Origin: Hippopus hippopus
Lineage: Eukaryota > Mollusca > Bivalvia > Cardiida > Cardiidae
DNA: 64,000 nucleotides
Reading direction: 5' to 3'
Assembly (NCBI GenBank): GCA_946811185.2
Contig: OX328096.1
Span: 35,972,011-36,036,010, forward strand
In this document: positions 56,189 to 63,819 of the stretch, one piece after another
Layout of the letters: each line of letters begins with the position of its first letter
Position numbering within the stretch: position 1 is the first letter of the stretch
Made by a program: the position numbers and the translations under genes
The notes under the pieces: generated by a model
Database searches by the model: none
Told to the model about the DNA's origin: nothing
The model's input: the letters and a program-made list of their open reading frames with translations, nothing else

Positions 56189-57397
56189 TTAAATATTTCT
56201 AATATCTTTATTGTCAACCCATGAATTAAATTCATCAGGATAACCTTTCCACTTTACGAGAGATTTCTTTTTTCCTTTTTTAATAACCTTTTCTATCCTA
56301 TACAGCTCTTGACTGGTTTTCTGCAGTTCAGGTTCATAAAAGGTACCTTGTATTTCTTCTCCATTAAAATCTTTAATTTTATATGTTATAGGTGATGTAA
56401 GTTTTACTTCAGAAACTATAAAAACCTCCTCAGTCCATCTTGTTGTATAACCTTTTTCAAAAGTTTTTTTCTTTTTAGTTATCCTTACTTTATCTCCAAC
56501 GGAAAACTTAGGATTAAAGTCTTTTATTTCTAAATGATTGGGGTAAAGATTTCTCCAAACTCTCGTTTCATTTTCTTTTTTACTAGCGTCTACCGGAGTC
56601 ATCTTAATAGATGAATGCCTTGTATTATTATATTCTTTAACTAAATCCAGTAGCACATTAATGTAAACGTTTGTAGAGTTAGCGGAAAAATACTTCCACA
56701 TTTTTTCTTTCATTGTTCTAATCCATCTCTCAACCACACTTGATTTTTCCTCATTTTCGGTAGAATATAGTTCAACCAAGTCTTTTACATCTTTGTTATA
56801 AAACTCTTTACCCTTATCCACCCACATTTTTTCAGGTTTTCTCTCCTTAAAAATACTTTTTAATGCTATAGCAACAGATTTTCCTGTTTTGTCTTTTAAT
56901 GGCACCAGATATCCATATTTAGAAAAGATGTCAATGACAGCGAGAAGGTATTTAACACCACGATTAAACTTAGAAAATGCTTGCATGTCTACTAAATCCG
57001 CAGCCCATATCCTATCTATACCGTTTACTCTAACTCTCCTTTTCTTAAAATTTCTTTTTACAGGTTTATGTAATTCTTCCGCTAAAGTTTCGAAATTTTT
57101 TTTTACTCCCATTCCAAATTTCATTTTCGTTCCAATGAGTCTACTTACCAAACCTTTTTCCATTTTTTCTCTAATACTAGGATTGTAAATCCCTTCTAAC
57201 TCTGTTAACATATCTTTATCACATATTTCATTCCTAGTCTTTGTATCATCATGCTTAAGATAGCAAACATCATGATGATAAGCAGCTTTATCAACACGGT
57301 TTATTGGTTTACTCCATTCCTTCGGTGTTAAATCTGGATTGAGTCTTTTATTTAGTTTGGTACCTGGTCCTGTAAAGTTGTGCCCTGGTAGATGCAT
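56189..57397 (-). CDS. PLA2-like domain fused to DDE integrase and chromodomain
   Basis: 402 residues with three parts. Residues 1-70 resemble the phospholipase A2 domain of parvovirus VP1: a calcium-loop motif FTGPG (8-12) and a His-Asp catalytic pair in AAYHHDVCY (42-43). Residues about 125-270 form a retroviral-type integrase: D134 in WAADLVDM, D194 in MWVDKGKEF and E223 in SVVERW. Residues 293-358 look like an SH3-type DNA-binding module, and 362-402 is a chromodomain (VKWKGYP, NSWVDN). The integrase inserts the element into host DNA; the chromodomain may steer it to modified chromatin; the PLA2 part may breach endosomal membranes. D194 and E223 are 28 residues apart rather than the classic 35. 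No TATAAA run stands at this Met, and a -1 overlapping zinc-ribbon ORF lies just upstream, so the true N-terminus is uncertain. Confidence 0.92.
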   Translation of the reverse strand: MHLPGHNFTGPGTKLNKRLNPDLTPKEWSKPINRVDKAAYHHDVCYLKHDDTKTRNEICDKDMLTELEGIYNPSIREKMEKGLVSRLIGTKMKFGMGVKKNFETLAEELHKPVKRNFKKRRVRVNGIDRIWAADLVDMQAFSKFNRGVKYLLAVIDIFSKYGYLVPLKDKTGKSVAIALKSIFKERKPEKMWVDKGKEFYNKDVKDLVELYSTENEEKSSVVERWIRTMKEKMWKYFSANSTNVYINVLLDLVKEYNNTRHSSIKMTPVDASKKENETRVWRNLYPNHLEIKDFNPKFSVGDKVRITKKKKTFEKGYTTRWTEEVFIVSEVKLTSPITYKIKDFNGEEIQGTFYEPELQKTSQELYRIEKVIKKGKKKSLVKWKGYPDEFNSWVDNKDIRNI

Positions 57398-57426
57398 TTC
57401 AACGGGTAAATTATTTATAAATTTGT

Positions 57427-57582
57427 TTAATATACTACTCCCGGTGGTTTTTTTTTTATAAATTGTGATTTAGTTATTCCACAAATAACACATTTCCCCT
57501 GTACCATATTTCTTCCATTTTTCGAAATGGTACATTTTATATCATTCGTATCAGTATGTTTTTTACATTTAACGCAATACAT
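57427..57582 (-). CDS. Zinc-ribbon miniprotein or N-terminal part of the PLA2-integrase
   Basis: 51 residues with two knuckles, MYCVKC at the start and KCVICG at residues 30-35, a small zinc ribbon of the kind seen in several large DNA viruses. It starts after tatataaaataaa, the promoter-like motif lacking at the integrase Met. The frame crosses an A10 run (57452-57461) and then ends at 57427-57429. The next frame is open from that run into the PLA2-integrase ORF, so a single slip of one base would join them. Either programmed -1 frameshifting, a sequencing error, a true lesion or two separate proteins is possible. Confidence 0.7.
   Translation of the reverse strand: MYCVKCKKHTDTNDIKCTISKNGRNMVQGKCVICGITKSQFIKKKPPGVVY
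57452..57461 (-). other. A10 homopolymer at a frame junction
   Basis: On the coding (minus) strand ten A residues precede ccaccggg. The zinc-ribbon frame and the PLA2-integrase frame differ by one base here, with no stop in the second frame between the run and the integrase Met at 57397. Confidence 0.8.
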
Positions 57583-57621
57583 TTTATTTTATATATAAAA
57601 AATAAAAATATTTAAATAAAA
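57583..57621. promoter_or_regulatory. 39-bp bidirectional promoter region
   Basis: The zinc-ribbon gene (leftward) and the packaging ATPase (rightward) start only 39 bases apart. The gap is all A/T and offers TATATAAA toward the left and atatttaaataaaa toward the right. This divides the element into two divergent transcription units. Confidence 0.65.
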
Positions 57622-58404
57622 ATGGATATTATAAACTTATCATGGAATGAAGTAGTATCAAAGAGATTTAATCACTCCCTTTTACCAAAAAGTATTAGGG
57701 GTTTAATTATAGGAAAATCAGGATGTGGTAAAACTACTTTATTGTTAAACCTTTTACTTAGACCAGATTGGCTTGACTACAACGATTTAAGTGTTTTCGG
57801 AAAAAGCCTTTTTCAACCAGAATACCGAATACTAAAAAAGGCTTTTGAAGAAAAACTACCAAAAGAATGTATCTTAAGATTGTTTAACATGCGTGATGAC
57901 ATACAAGAACTAAACATTGCACCAACAGCTTTAGTTGAAGAATGGGTTAAAACGATTAAAAACAAATCGGATATAAATTGCAACTTCTTTGAAAATGCTA
58001 GTGATGTACCTGACCCGAGAGAGTTAAACTCAGGAAATAAAAATTTAATGATTTTCGATGATTTACTTTTAGAAAAGCAAAATAAATGTGAGTGTTACTA
58101 CATTCGAGGAAGGCATAGTAATGTTGACTGCTTTTACCTCTCACAGAATTATTTTAGACTACCAAGGCAAACTATTAGAGAAAACGCTAATTTTATTTGT
58201 CTTTTCCGACAAGACCTAAAAAACCTTAATCATATTTATAGCGACCACATAGGTGAAGATATGCCTAAGGATGAGTTTAGAAAGTTTTGTCAAAAGGCAT
58301 GGGAAAGACCACATGGTTTCGCTATTATTGACTTAACCAGTAAAAAACATGATGGAAAGTATAGAAACTGTTTTGATAACTTCTACATACCTAAGTCGGT
58401 ATAA
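57622..58404 (+). CDS. Genome-packaging ATPase, A32/FtsK-HerA type
   Basis: 260 residues. Walker A is GKSGCGKTT at 31-39, preceded by the strand RGLII; Walker B is NLMIFDD at 141-147; a polar motif YLSQNYF follows at 172-178, as in poxvirus A32-like packaging ATPases. Length fits the family. It hydrolyses ATP to pump the genome into the preformed capsid. First gene of the rightward unit, followed after 21 bases by the minor capsid gene, as in other Polintons. No missing residue seen. Confidence 0.93.
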   Translation: MDIINLSWNEVVSKRFNHSLLPKSIRGLIIGKSGCGKTTLLLNLLLRPDWLDYNDLSVFGKSLFQPEYRILKKAFEEKLPKECILRLFNMRDDIQELNIAPTALVEEWVKTIKNKSDINCNFFENASDVPDPRELNSGNKNLMIFDDLLLEKQNKCECYYIRGRHSNVDCFYLSQNYFRLPRQTIRENANFICLFRQDLKNLNHIYSDHIGEDMPKDEFRKFCQKAWERPHGFAIIDLTSKKHDGKYRNCFDNFYIPKSV

Positions 58405-58425
58405 AAAATATTTAAATATTATAAA

Positions 58426-59199
58426 ATGGAAGAACTTTTAGAACAAATTGTAAAAAATACAAACCATAAAACATCGTTTCAAATTATAGTAAGCGACAAC
58501 AAAACACGTTTTAGAACAAGGTTTAATCCTCCAATTCAACTGGAAAAGGATAAAGTATATGAAATAGCTCTGGTAAACCTTGAAACTTACTACTCTTTTC
58601 CAAACATTGATGAAACGAACAACACATTCGTTTATTCTCCAGACAATGGTACCACATGGATTAAAATAAAAATACCTGAAGGAAGTTATGACCTCGTTGA
58701 TATTAATGATACGATTCGTCAGGAAATGAGAAAAAATGGTCATTACGATAGAGTTAATGAAGAGTATCCTATTAACTTTTCTGCGAACACTAATACCCTA
58801 AAGTCTGTTCTTATTATTGATGATGGTTATCAAGTAGATTTTAATCAACCAGGTTCCATCGCTAAAGTATTAGGATTTACTCGAGCTAAATATACACAAG
58901 GATTTCATGAGTCAGAGAATGTAGTGAACATTCTTAGCATAAATAGTTTGCTCGTTAACATAGATATTATTTCAGGAAGTTATGTTAATGGTTCAACAAG
59001 AAATACTATTTACTCTTTTTTCCCAAATGTTGCACCTGGATATAAGATAATTGAGTCACCAGTTAATTTAGTATACTTACCAATAACGTTAGATGAAATA
59101 CATAACCTAAATGTAGATATTACTGACCAAGATGGTAATTTACTAAATCTTAGAGGTGAAAATTTAACGATTAGGTTTCATATTAGAGAAGCGAGATGA
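58426..59199 (+). CDS. Penton-like minor capsid protein
   Basis: 257 residues, beta-rich. It begins MEELLEQIVKNTNHKTSF; landmarks are KVYEIALVNLETYYSFPNI near residue 42, VLGFTRAKYT near 145 and a C-terminal strand LNVDITDQDGNLLNL. Size, the early 'IALVNLETYYS' strand and position between ATPase and major capsid genes match Polinton minor capsid (single jelly-roll) proteins, which close the five-fold vertices and carry the fibre. The start follows aaatattataaa. Assignment is by pattern and position; a structure prediction would settle it. Confidence 0.82.
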   Translation: MEELLEQIVKNTNHKTSFQIIVSDNKTRFRTRFNPPIQLEKDKVYEIALVNLETYYSFPNIDETNNTFVYSPDNGTTWIKIKIPEGSYDLVDINDTIRQEMRKNGHYDRVNEEYPINFSANTNTLKSVLIIDDGYQVDFNQPGSIAKVLGFTRAKYTQGFHESENVVNILSINSLLVNIDIISGSYVNGSTRNTIYSFFPNVAPGYKIIESPVNLVYLPITLDEIHNLNVDITDQDGNLLNLRGENLTIRFHIREAR

Positions 59200-59227
59200 G
59201 CTAAATAAAAAAATATTTGTATATAAA

Positions 59228-59812
59228 ATGACGAGTTACACTAATGTTAAAGTAAATATATCTGAAGGGCAAAAGCAAAAACTTCAACATGCTGTTAAAG
59301 CTAGTTGTCCAGTAAGTATTCGTTTAGGTCATGAAGATTTACATGGTAATGATGTTTTAGCAATTACCAATTCACAAGCAAAGAAAATGGCTAAAGCCTA
59401 TGAGGATGGTGTGGGTATAACTATTAGAATGACTGCGAGACAACTTAAACATAACATGAAAATAGAGGGAGGTTTCCTCGGAATGTTAGCTGGGTTGGCT
59501 GCTAGAGCTTTACCGATGCTTGCAAAAACTGTTTTACCAGCTTTAGGTGTTGGTGCTCTTTCTGGATTAGCTCAAACAGGTGTTTCGAAAGCTATGGGGT
59601 CAGGTCTTTACCTTAAAAAAGGAGGATGTGTTTGTCAAGTTGAAACTGATGGAAGTGGATTATACTTAAAACCATACAAAGGTAAAGGATTAGATTCCGT
59701 TGGTGATGGGTTGTATTTAAATCAAGGAGGAAAAATGTATGATGGAAAAGGACTTTTACTTGGACCTAATAGTCCATTTGCTAATATCCCTATCCTAGGA
59801 GCTATATTATAA
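59228..59812 (+). CDS. Gly-rich virion protein with amphipathic segment
   Basis: 194 residues. The N-terminal 75 residues form a small mixed domain (VSIRLGHEDLHGNDVLAITN). Residues 83-120 are hydrophobic or amphipathic (FLGMLAGLAARALPMLAK). The C-terminal part repeats a GLYL box: GSGLYLKKG at 124-132, GSGLYL at 142-147, DGLYLNQGG at 160-167 and GKGLLLG at 173-179. The site IEGGF at 79-83 fits the adenain consensus (M/I/L)xGG-x and would free the hydrophobic part, much as adenovirus protein VI is processed. A membrane-lytic or core role is inferred. The family recurs in Polintons, to my recollection, without a firm function. Confidence 0.72.
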   Translation: MTSYTNVKVNISEGQKQKLQHAVKASCPVSIRLGHEDLHGNDVLAITNSQAKKMAKAYEDGVGITIRMTARQLKHNMKIEGGFLGMLAGLAARALPMLAKTVLPALGVGALSGLAQTGVSKAMGSGLYLKKGGCVCQVETDGSGLYLKPYKGKGLDSVGDGLYLNQGGKMYDGKGLLLGPNSPFANIPILGAIL

Positions 59813-59835
59813 ATATTATTTACAATAAATAAAAA

Positions 59836-60213
59836 ATGGATATACATAAATTTGGTATAAAACCTAATATTACTACCCAACATAAAACTATATTTTGGAA
59901 ACCTCATTTACATGGAGTAAGATATCCCCCCTTAAAACAAGATTCTCTAAAATGGAAAATATACTCACAAGTAACTATCAAAATTCCTCCTAATAATGGT
60001 ATGAGAGTTCCGTTAGGATTTGGTTATATAACTACACGAGGAGTTGTAATTATATCTATTAGTAATAAATGGAAAGATAGTTTAACCATTTCTAATGGTA
60101 TACATCTTGATAATGATGTTAATGATATCTTAGTTTACATTTATAATTTCTCACAAAAACCAATCGAAATACCTGAGGGAGAGTTATTCTGCTATCTAAA
60201 ATATTTATCATAA
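59836..60213 (+). CDS. dUTPase-fold protein lacking catalytic motifs
   Basis: 125 residues. From residue 45 the strand order matches dUTPase: VTIKIPPNNGMRVPLGFGYI, a middle strand GVVIISISNKWKDSLTIS, then NGIHLDNDVNDILVYIYNFS and a last PIEIPEGELFCYL. In active enzymes the third segment reads GVIDxDYxG; here the equivalent is GIHLDNDVND, so the Asp-Tyr-Arg/Gly signature is gone, and motif 5 (P-loop-like Gly-Gly-Phe-Gly) is missing. It is probably a structural or regulatory protein built on this trimeric fold, set among virion genes. Homology is inferred from pattern only. Confidence 0.55.
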   Translation: MDIHKFGIKPNITTQHKTIFWKPHLHGVRYPPLKQDSLKWKIYSQVTIKIPPNNGMRVPLGFGYITTRGVVIISISNKWKDSLTISNGIHLDNDVNDILVYIYNFSQKPIEIPEGELFCYLKYLS

Positions 60214-60235
60214 AAAAAATTATTATATTTATAAA

Positions 60236-60904
60236 ATGATAGATACAAATCAGGAACACCCTAATAAAATATATCCTATATTACCTAAAGAACCAGGTAC
60301 CGCAAGCGCTCCACCTATTGAAATGGAAACAATGGATAATGGTCATTCTTATAGACTTAAAAAAATATCTGAAGTACAAAATTTTCTAAAGAAGGAAATA
60401 AATGAAAGAGAGAGATTGAATAAGAAGTATGCTAGGATAGCTAAAGTAGTTGATAATGTTGAAGGTGCATTGGTTGTTGTTTCATTAGCGTTAGGTGGAG
60501 CAGGTGTTATTTTGCTTTCAACAGTTGCAGCGGCACCCGTTGCTGTAGGTTTGGAAGCTGCTGCTGGCGTAATTGGTCTTTCTTCATTGGTTAGTAAAAT
60601 ATTTGTTAGGAAAACTACTGCTAAAGCTGAAAAACATTTGAAGATTCAAATGCTTGCTGCTTCTAAACTTAATACTATAGATAATCATGTATCAAAAGCT
60701 TTGATGGATAATCATATATCTGATGATGAGTTTAAGTTGATAATGGATGAAATGAATAAATATGAAGACATGAAGAGTGAAATAAGAAGTAAATTTAAGA
60801 AGAAGGTAACAACAGAAGAAAAGGAAAGCTTGATTGAGAAAGGGAGGCAAGAAGCGAGGGAGTCCTTTCGGAGGCTTGTCGAAAATAAACCTACTACCTT
60901 TTAA
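60236..60904 (+). CDS. Membrane-associated coiled-coil protein of unknown function
   Basis: 222 residues. A Pro-rich N-terminus (ILPKEPGTASAPPIEM) precedes a helix 42-72 likely to coil, then a long Ala/Gly/Val-rich hydrophobic stretch 74-122 that could form a helical hairpin in a membrane, then a charged helical tail 125-215. The start follows ttatatttataaa. In another frame the DNA stays open past the stop to 60962 and encodes a Cys-rich end (RCKCQCE), so the C-terminus may differ from the one listed. Similar proteins occur in Polintons as far as I recall, without assigned function; a membrane-remodelling role is possible. Confidence 0.65.
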   Translation: MIDTNQEHPNKIYPILPKEPGTASAPPIEMETMDNGHSYRLKKISEVQNFLKKEINERERLNKKYARIAKVVDNVEGALVVVSLALGGAGVILLSTVAAAPVAVGLEAAAGVIGLSSLVSKIFVRKTTAKAEKHLKIQMLAASKLNTIDNHVSKALMDNHISDDEFKLIMDEMNKYEDMKSEIRSKFKKKVTTEEKESLIEKGRQEARESFRRLVENKPTTF

Positions 60905-61055
60905 GTTACCTAAATTACCAAGTTTTAGATGTAAATGTCAATGTGAAATAGGAGATGAATAAATATATAAAAGCATTATATATGCTCTTATATATTAAAA
61001 ACTATGTTAAAATCTATGATAAAACTACGTTAAAAAAATATGTTGCTAATTAAAA
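60905..61055. other. Intergenic gap in the rightward unit
   Basis: 151 bases, unusually long for this element. The first 58 continue an alternative reading frame of the gene before; the rest is AT-rich with two gttaaaatctatgataaaac/tacgttaaa-type repeats before the next start. Confidence 0.5.
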
Positions 61056-61976
61056 ATGTCATTTCTAAAAATAACTGACCCTGCAAAAAGAGACTTAATT
61101 GTAAAAGAGTATCTCGAAACGAAAAAGAATATTCGTGATAATCTACTAGCAGAGAGAACAGGTGAACAACAACTTCAAACTGATTTGTCAAAGTTTTTTA
61201 AACCTATAACGGAAACGCAAAAAGCTACAACAAAGGAGATTACAGAGGGGCTTAAACCTATTAAAGAAGGTGTAGAGAAATTACCAGAAGCTATTACTTT
61301 TCCAGCATTTCCATCTATCACAGCTTATGGAACACCAGAAGAAGATGAAGGTGAACAGCTTAGGAGGTTTATGAATGAATATAGAAAAATGGAAATGCTG
61401 GAAGAAGAGAACTATCCAGTTTTTGTTGGGCCACTTGCGGAGAAGTACCTAAGAAAGTTTGCTACTAAGTCTGAAGCTGATACAACGTATGGGTTATATG
61501 ACAAAGATGGTAGATTTTATATTGGCAACACACCAGTTGGCATTTTAGACGATGATATTTTAGTTGGTGATGATTATTATGAAGGCACACCTGGTTTATG
61601 GGAATTAATCGTATCTAAAAACCCAGACGAAAATATTTATAATGATGAGGATTTTAAAAATTATAAGGAGATAATGGTAAAAAGCAATACCCTCTATAAA
61701 AATAATAACCCAAAATCTAATTATCCAAAAAGTGGTAAATCATATAAATGGAAAAACATGCTTTCCAACTTTTGGTATGATATGGGAACATCCGGAAAAG
61801 GAATTGTTATCCCATCTGACCCTAACGCATTAATAGAAAGACTAGACCTGTTATTAGCAAGTAAAGAAGCAGGTAATACAGGTGTAAGAAATGAGTTAGT
61901 AAGCATTTGTGATGAATTAAAAAGACAAGGTGTTTTAAATTCAAACGCTTATAAAAATTTAATGTCTATACTATAA
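61056..61976 (+). CDS. Virion-associated protein with conserved unknown domain
   Basis: 306 residues. The N-terminal 90 residues are helical and charged (TETQKATTKEITEGLKPI), like a coiled-coil stalk. Residues about 147-236 form a compact domain with GLYDKDGRFYIGNTPVGI, DDDILVGDDYYEGTPGLWEL and later KSYKWKNML. I recall this GTPGLWEL block from uncharacterised proteins in Polinton-bearing animal genomes, where it is only a domain of unknown function. The C-terminal 50 residues are helical. Its place between a membrane protein and the small basic protein hints at a structural or core role. No enzyme motif seen. Confidence 0.68.
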   Translation: MSFLKITDPAKRDLIVKEYLETKKNIRDNLLAERTGEQQLQTDLSKFFKPITETQKATTKEITEGLKPIKEGVEKLPEAITFPAFPSITAYGTPEEDEGEQLRRFMNEYRKMEMLEEENYPVFVGPLAEKYLRKFATKSEADTTYGLYDKDGRFYIGNTPVGILDDDILVGDDYYEGTPGLWELIVSKNPDENIYNDEDFKNYKEIMVKSNTLYKNNNPKSNYPKSGKSYKWKNMLSNFWYDMGTSGKGIVIPSDPNALIERLDLLLASKEAGNTGVRNELVSICDELKRQGVLNSNAYKNLMSIL

Positions 61977-61979
61977 AAA

Positions 61980-62378
61980 ATGATAATCACTAAGAAACAC
62001 GGATTTAAAAAAAGGTATTCATACGGTGGTTCCGGAATCTTTGATAGTATTGCTAACTTTTTAGCGAGGTTTTTTACTAGTAGTGCAGCTAAACAAATTG
62101 CGTCTTCTGCTCTTGATGTAGGAAAGAGTGTAGCTAAGGAAGGGGCAAAGAAAGCTTTAGAGGTTGGAAAAAGTGCAGCAGTAGAAGCAGGAAAAAAATT
62201 AGTTACGAAAGCTTTAACACCAAAATCAAAGCAAATTTTACAAAAATATAATACAACACCAAAACCTAATGATACTCCTAAAACACAAAACATTAACACA
62301 TTAATAGATGGAAGTGCCATTGCTATTCAAGACTTAGTTAAAAGATTAAACAGTGGAGCGGGTATTAAAACAGTATGA
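61980..62378 (+). CDS. Small basic amphipathic core-type protein
   Basis: 132 residues starting three bases after the previous stop; that stop codon is part of its tataaaaa start motif. The N-terminus is basic (MIITKKHGFKKRYSYGG), with a GG pair at 16-17 that may be a protease site. Residues 20-75 form an Ala/Lys-rich amphipathic helix (SVAKEGAKKALEVGKSAA). The end reads LNSGAGIKTV. The combination recalls adenovirus pX/pVI-like core or membrane-lytic peptides. Role inferred only. Confidence 0.66.
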   Translation: MIITKKHGFKKRYSYGGSGIFDSIANFLARFFTSSAAKQIASSALDVGKSVAKEGAKKALEVGKSAAVEAGKKLVTKALTPKSKQILQKYNTTPKPNDTPKTQNINTLIDGSAIAIQDLVKRLNSGAGIKTV

Positions 62379-62512
62379 AGAAAAAAAATATATAGATAAG
62401 TTAAGAACATTATATTCATTATAAAAAAGAATGTTTATATTAAATTTTAATCGTGTAGATAACACAATTATAATTTTTTATCTCATTTAAAAATTATAAT
62501 TACTATTATAAA
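62379..62512. promoter_or_regulatory. AT-rich leader of the major capsid gene
   Basis: 134 non-coding bases, A/T-rich throughout, ending actattataaa directly at the capsid start codon. The longer leader may provide extra signals for the most abundant protein; the 19-residue frame at about 62431 is not convincing. Confidence 0.45.
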
Positions 62513-63799
62513 ATGGATATTCTAAAAATAACCGAACCAATTTTAAAAGATGATAGTATTGCTGAGTATGAACACCATGAGTATGAACCAATCACTGGTA
62601 CCAATCTCAACAACGCAGGAGGAGAAATTAGGATTAACATTGAGACTCAAGATATTTTTACTCATCCTAGTGAAAGTTATTTAGTTATTATAGGTGAATT
62701 AGTAAGAAGTGATAATGGAGCAGTTTATGATGCTAACACTAATATTTCTTTAACAAACAATGGTCTCATGTATCTTTTTAATAATATTAAGTATCAACTT
62801 TCGGGTATGGAGATTGAATCTGTATTGAATCCTGGTCAGGCTACTACAATGCTTGGTTTGTTAAAATATCCGGATGATTTCTCTAAATCACAAGGGTTAA
62901 ATCAATTGTGGTATAAAGATACAGCGGCTAACGCGGGTGCCGGAAACACTGGTTTTATTGTAAGAAGAAATTATATTATTAATGACCCTCTTCCAAGAGG
63001 TACCTTTAGCTTCAGAGTTCCATTAAAACATATATTTGGTTTTTGTGATGATTATGATAAGATATTGTATGGAATGAAGCAAACTCTCACATTAACGAGA
63101 ACTAATGATAATGATGCGGTCTTTCGAGATGGTGTTGCTCCTACTGATGGTAGAATTAATTTACTTAGAGTATCTTGGTTTATGCCACACGTGCTACCTG
63201 CAGATGAAGAGAAAATGCAACTTTATAAAATTATCGAGAAAAAAGAAAAAATACCGGTTGGATATAGAATGAGGCAGTGTGACTCTATTGCGGTTCCCGA
63301 GTCAACATCATTTACTTGGAGACTTGCTGTCAAATCATCACCTGAAGTGCCACGTTTTATCATTGTTGGTTTTCAAACTGGTAAAAGCGGTGACCAACAA
63401 CAAAATCCAGCTATATTTGACCATAGAAATGTTAAAAACATTTATGTTACGTTAAATTCTACTAGATATCCCGCTGTTGATTATAATCTCAGTTTTACCG
63501 CAAACCAATTTAGTAGAGTGTATGGGGACGCTTCTCTATTTAGGTCTAAGTTTTATAACATGAATGAAATGGTGTCAAACCCTAACATTACTCCCTCAGA
63601 TTATAAAACCCTTTATCCTTTGTTTTTGTTTGATGTTTCCAAACAGAGTGAGAGATTGAAATACTCTGTCACTGATATCCAAATCAAAACACATTTTACT
63701 GAAAATGTGCTTGCGAATACAGAGGCATATGCTGTTATTATTAGTGATAGGTTAATTAACTTCCAGTCTGATGGAAATAAAATGAGTGTAGTGTATTAA
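62513..63799 (+). CDS. Major capsid protein, double jelly-roll (hexon-like)
   Basis: 428 residues. Beta-rich throughout with short helices. Landmarks are an N-terminal EHHEYEPITGTNLNNAGGEI, GLMYLFNNIKYQLSGMEIES near 84-103, LPRGTFSFRVPLKHIFGFCD near 162-181 and YGMKQTLTLTRTND near 187-200, where the second barrel would begin after the DDYDKILYG turn. This order is that of Polinton/adintovirus hexons, which trimerise into the capsid's hexagonal units. The sequence is complete, with no stop or frameshift. The start is fixed by the abutting ttataaa. Confidence 0.9.
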   Translation: MDILKITEPILKDDSIAEYEHHEYEPITGTNLNNAGGEIRINIETQDIFTHPSESYLVIIGELVRSDNGAVYDANTNISLTNNGLMYLFNNIKYQLSGMEIESVLNPGQATTMLGLLKYPDDFSKSQGLNQLWYKDTAANAGAGNTGFIVRRNYIINDPLPRGTFSFRVPLKHIFGFCDDYDKILYGMKQTLTLTRTNDNDAVFRDGVAPTDGRINLLRVSWFMPHVLPADEEKMQLYKIIEKKEKIPVGYRMRQCDSIAVPESTSFTWRLAVKSSPEVPRFIIVGFQTGKSGDQQQNPAIFDHRNVKNIYVTLNSTRYPAVDYNLSFTANQFSRVYGDASLFRSKFYNMNEMVSNPNITPSDYKTLYPLFLFDVSKQSERLKYSVTDIQIKTHFTENVLANTEAYAVIISDRLINFQSDGNKMSVVY

Positions 63800-63819
63800 G
63801 ATTTTTTTCTTATATAAAA

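Noticed and set aside
58438..58743. Minus-strand frame inside the penton-like gene
   Set aside because: Shadow of the plus-strand gene, with hydrophobic text typical of complementary AT-rich DNA.
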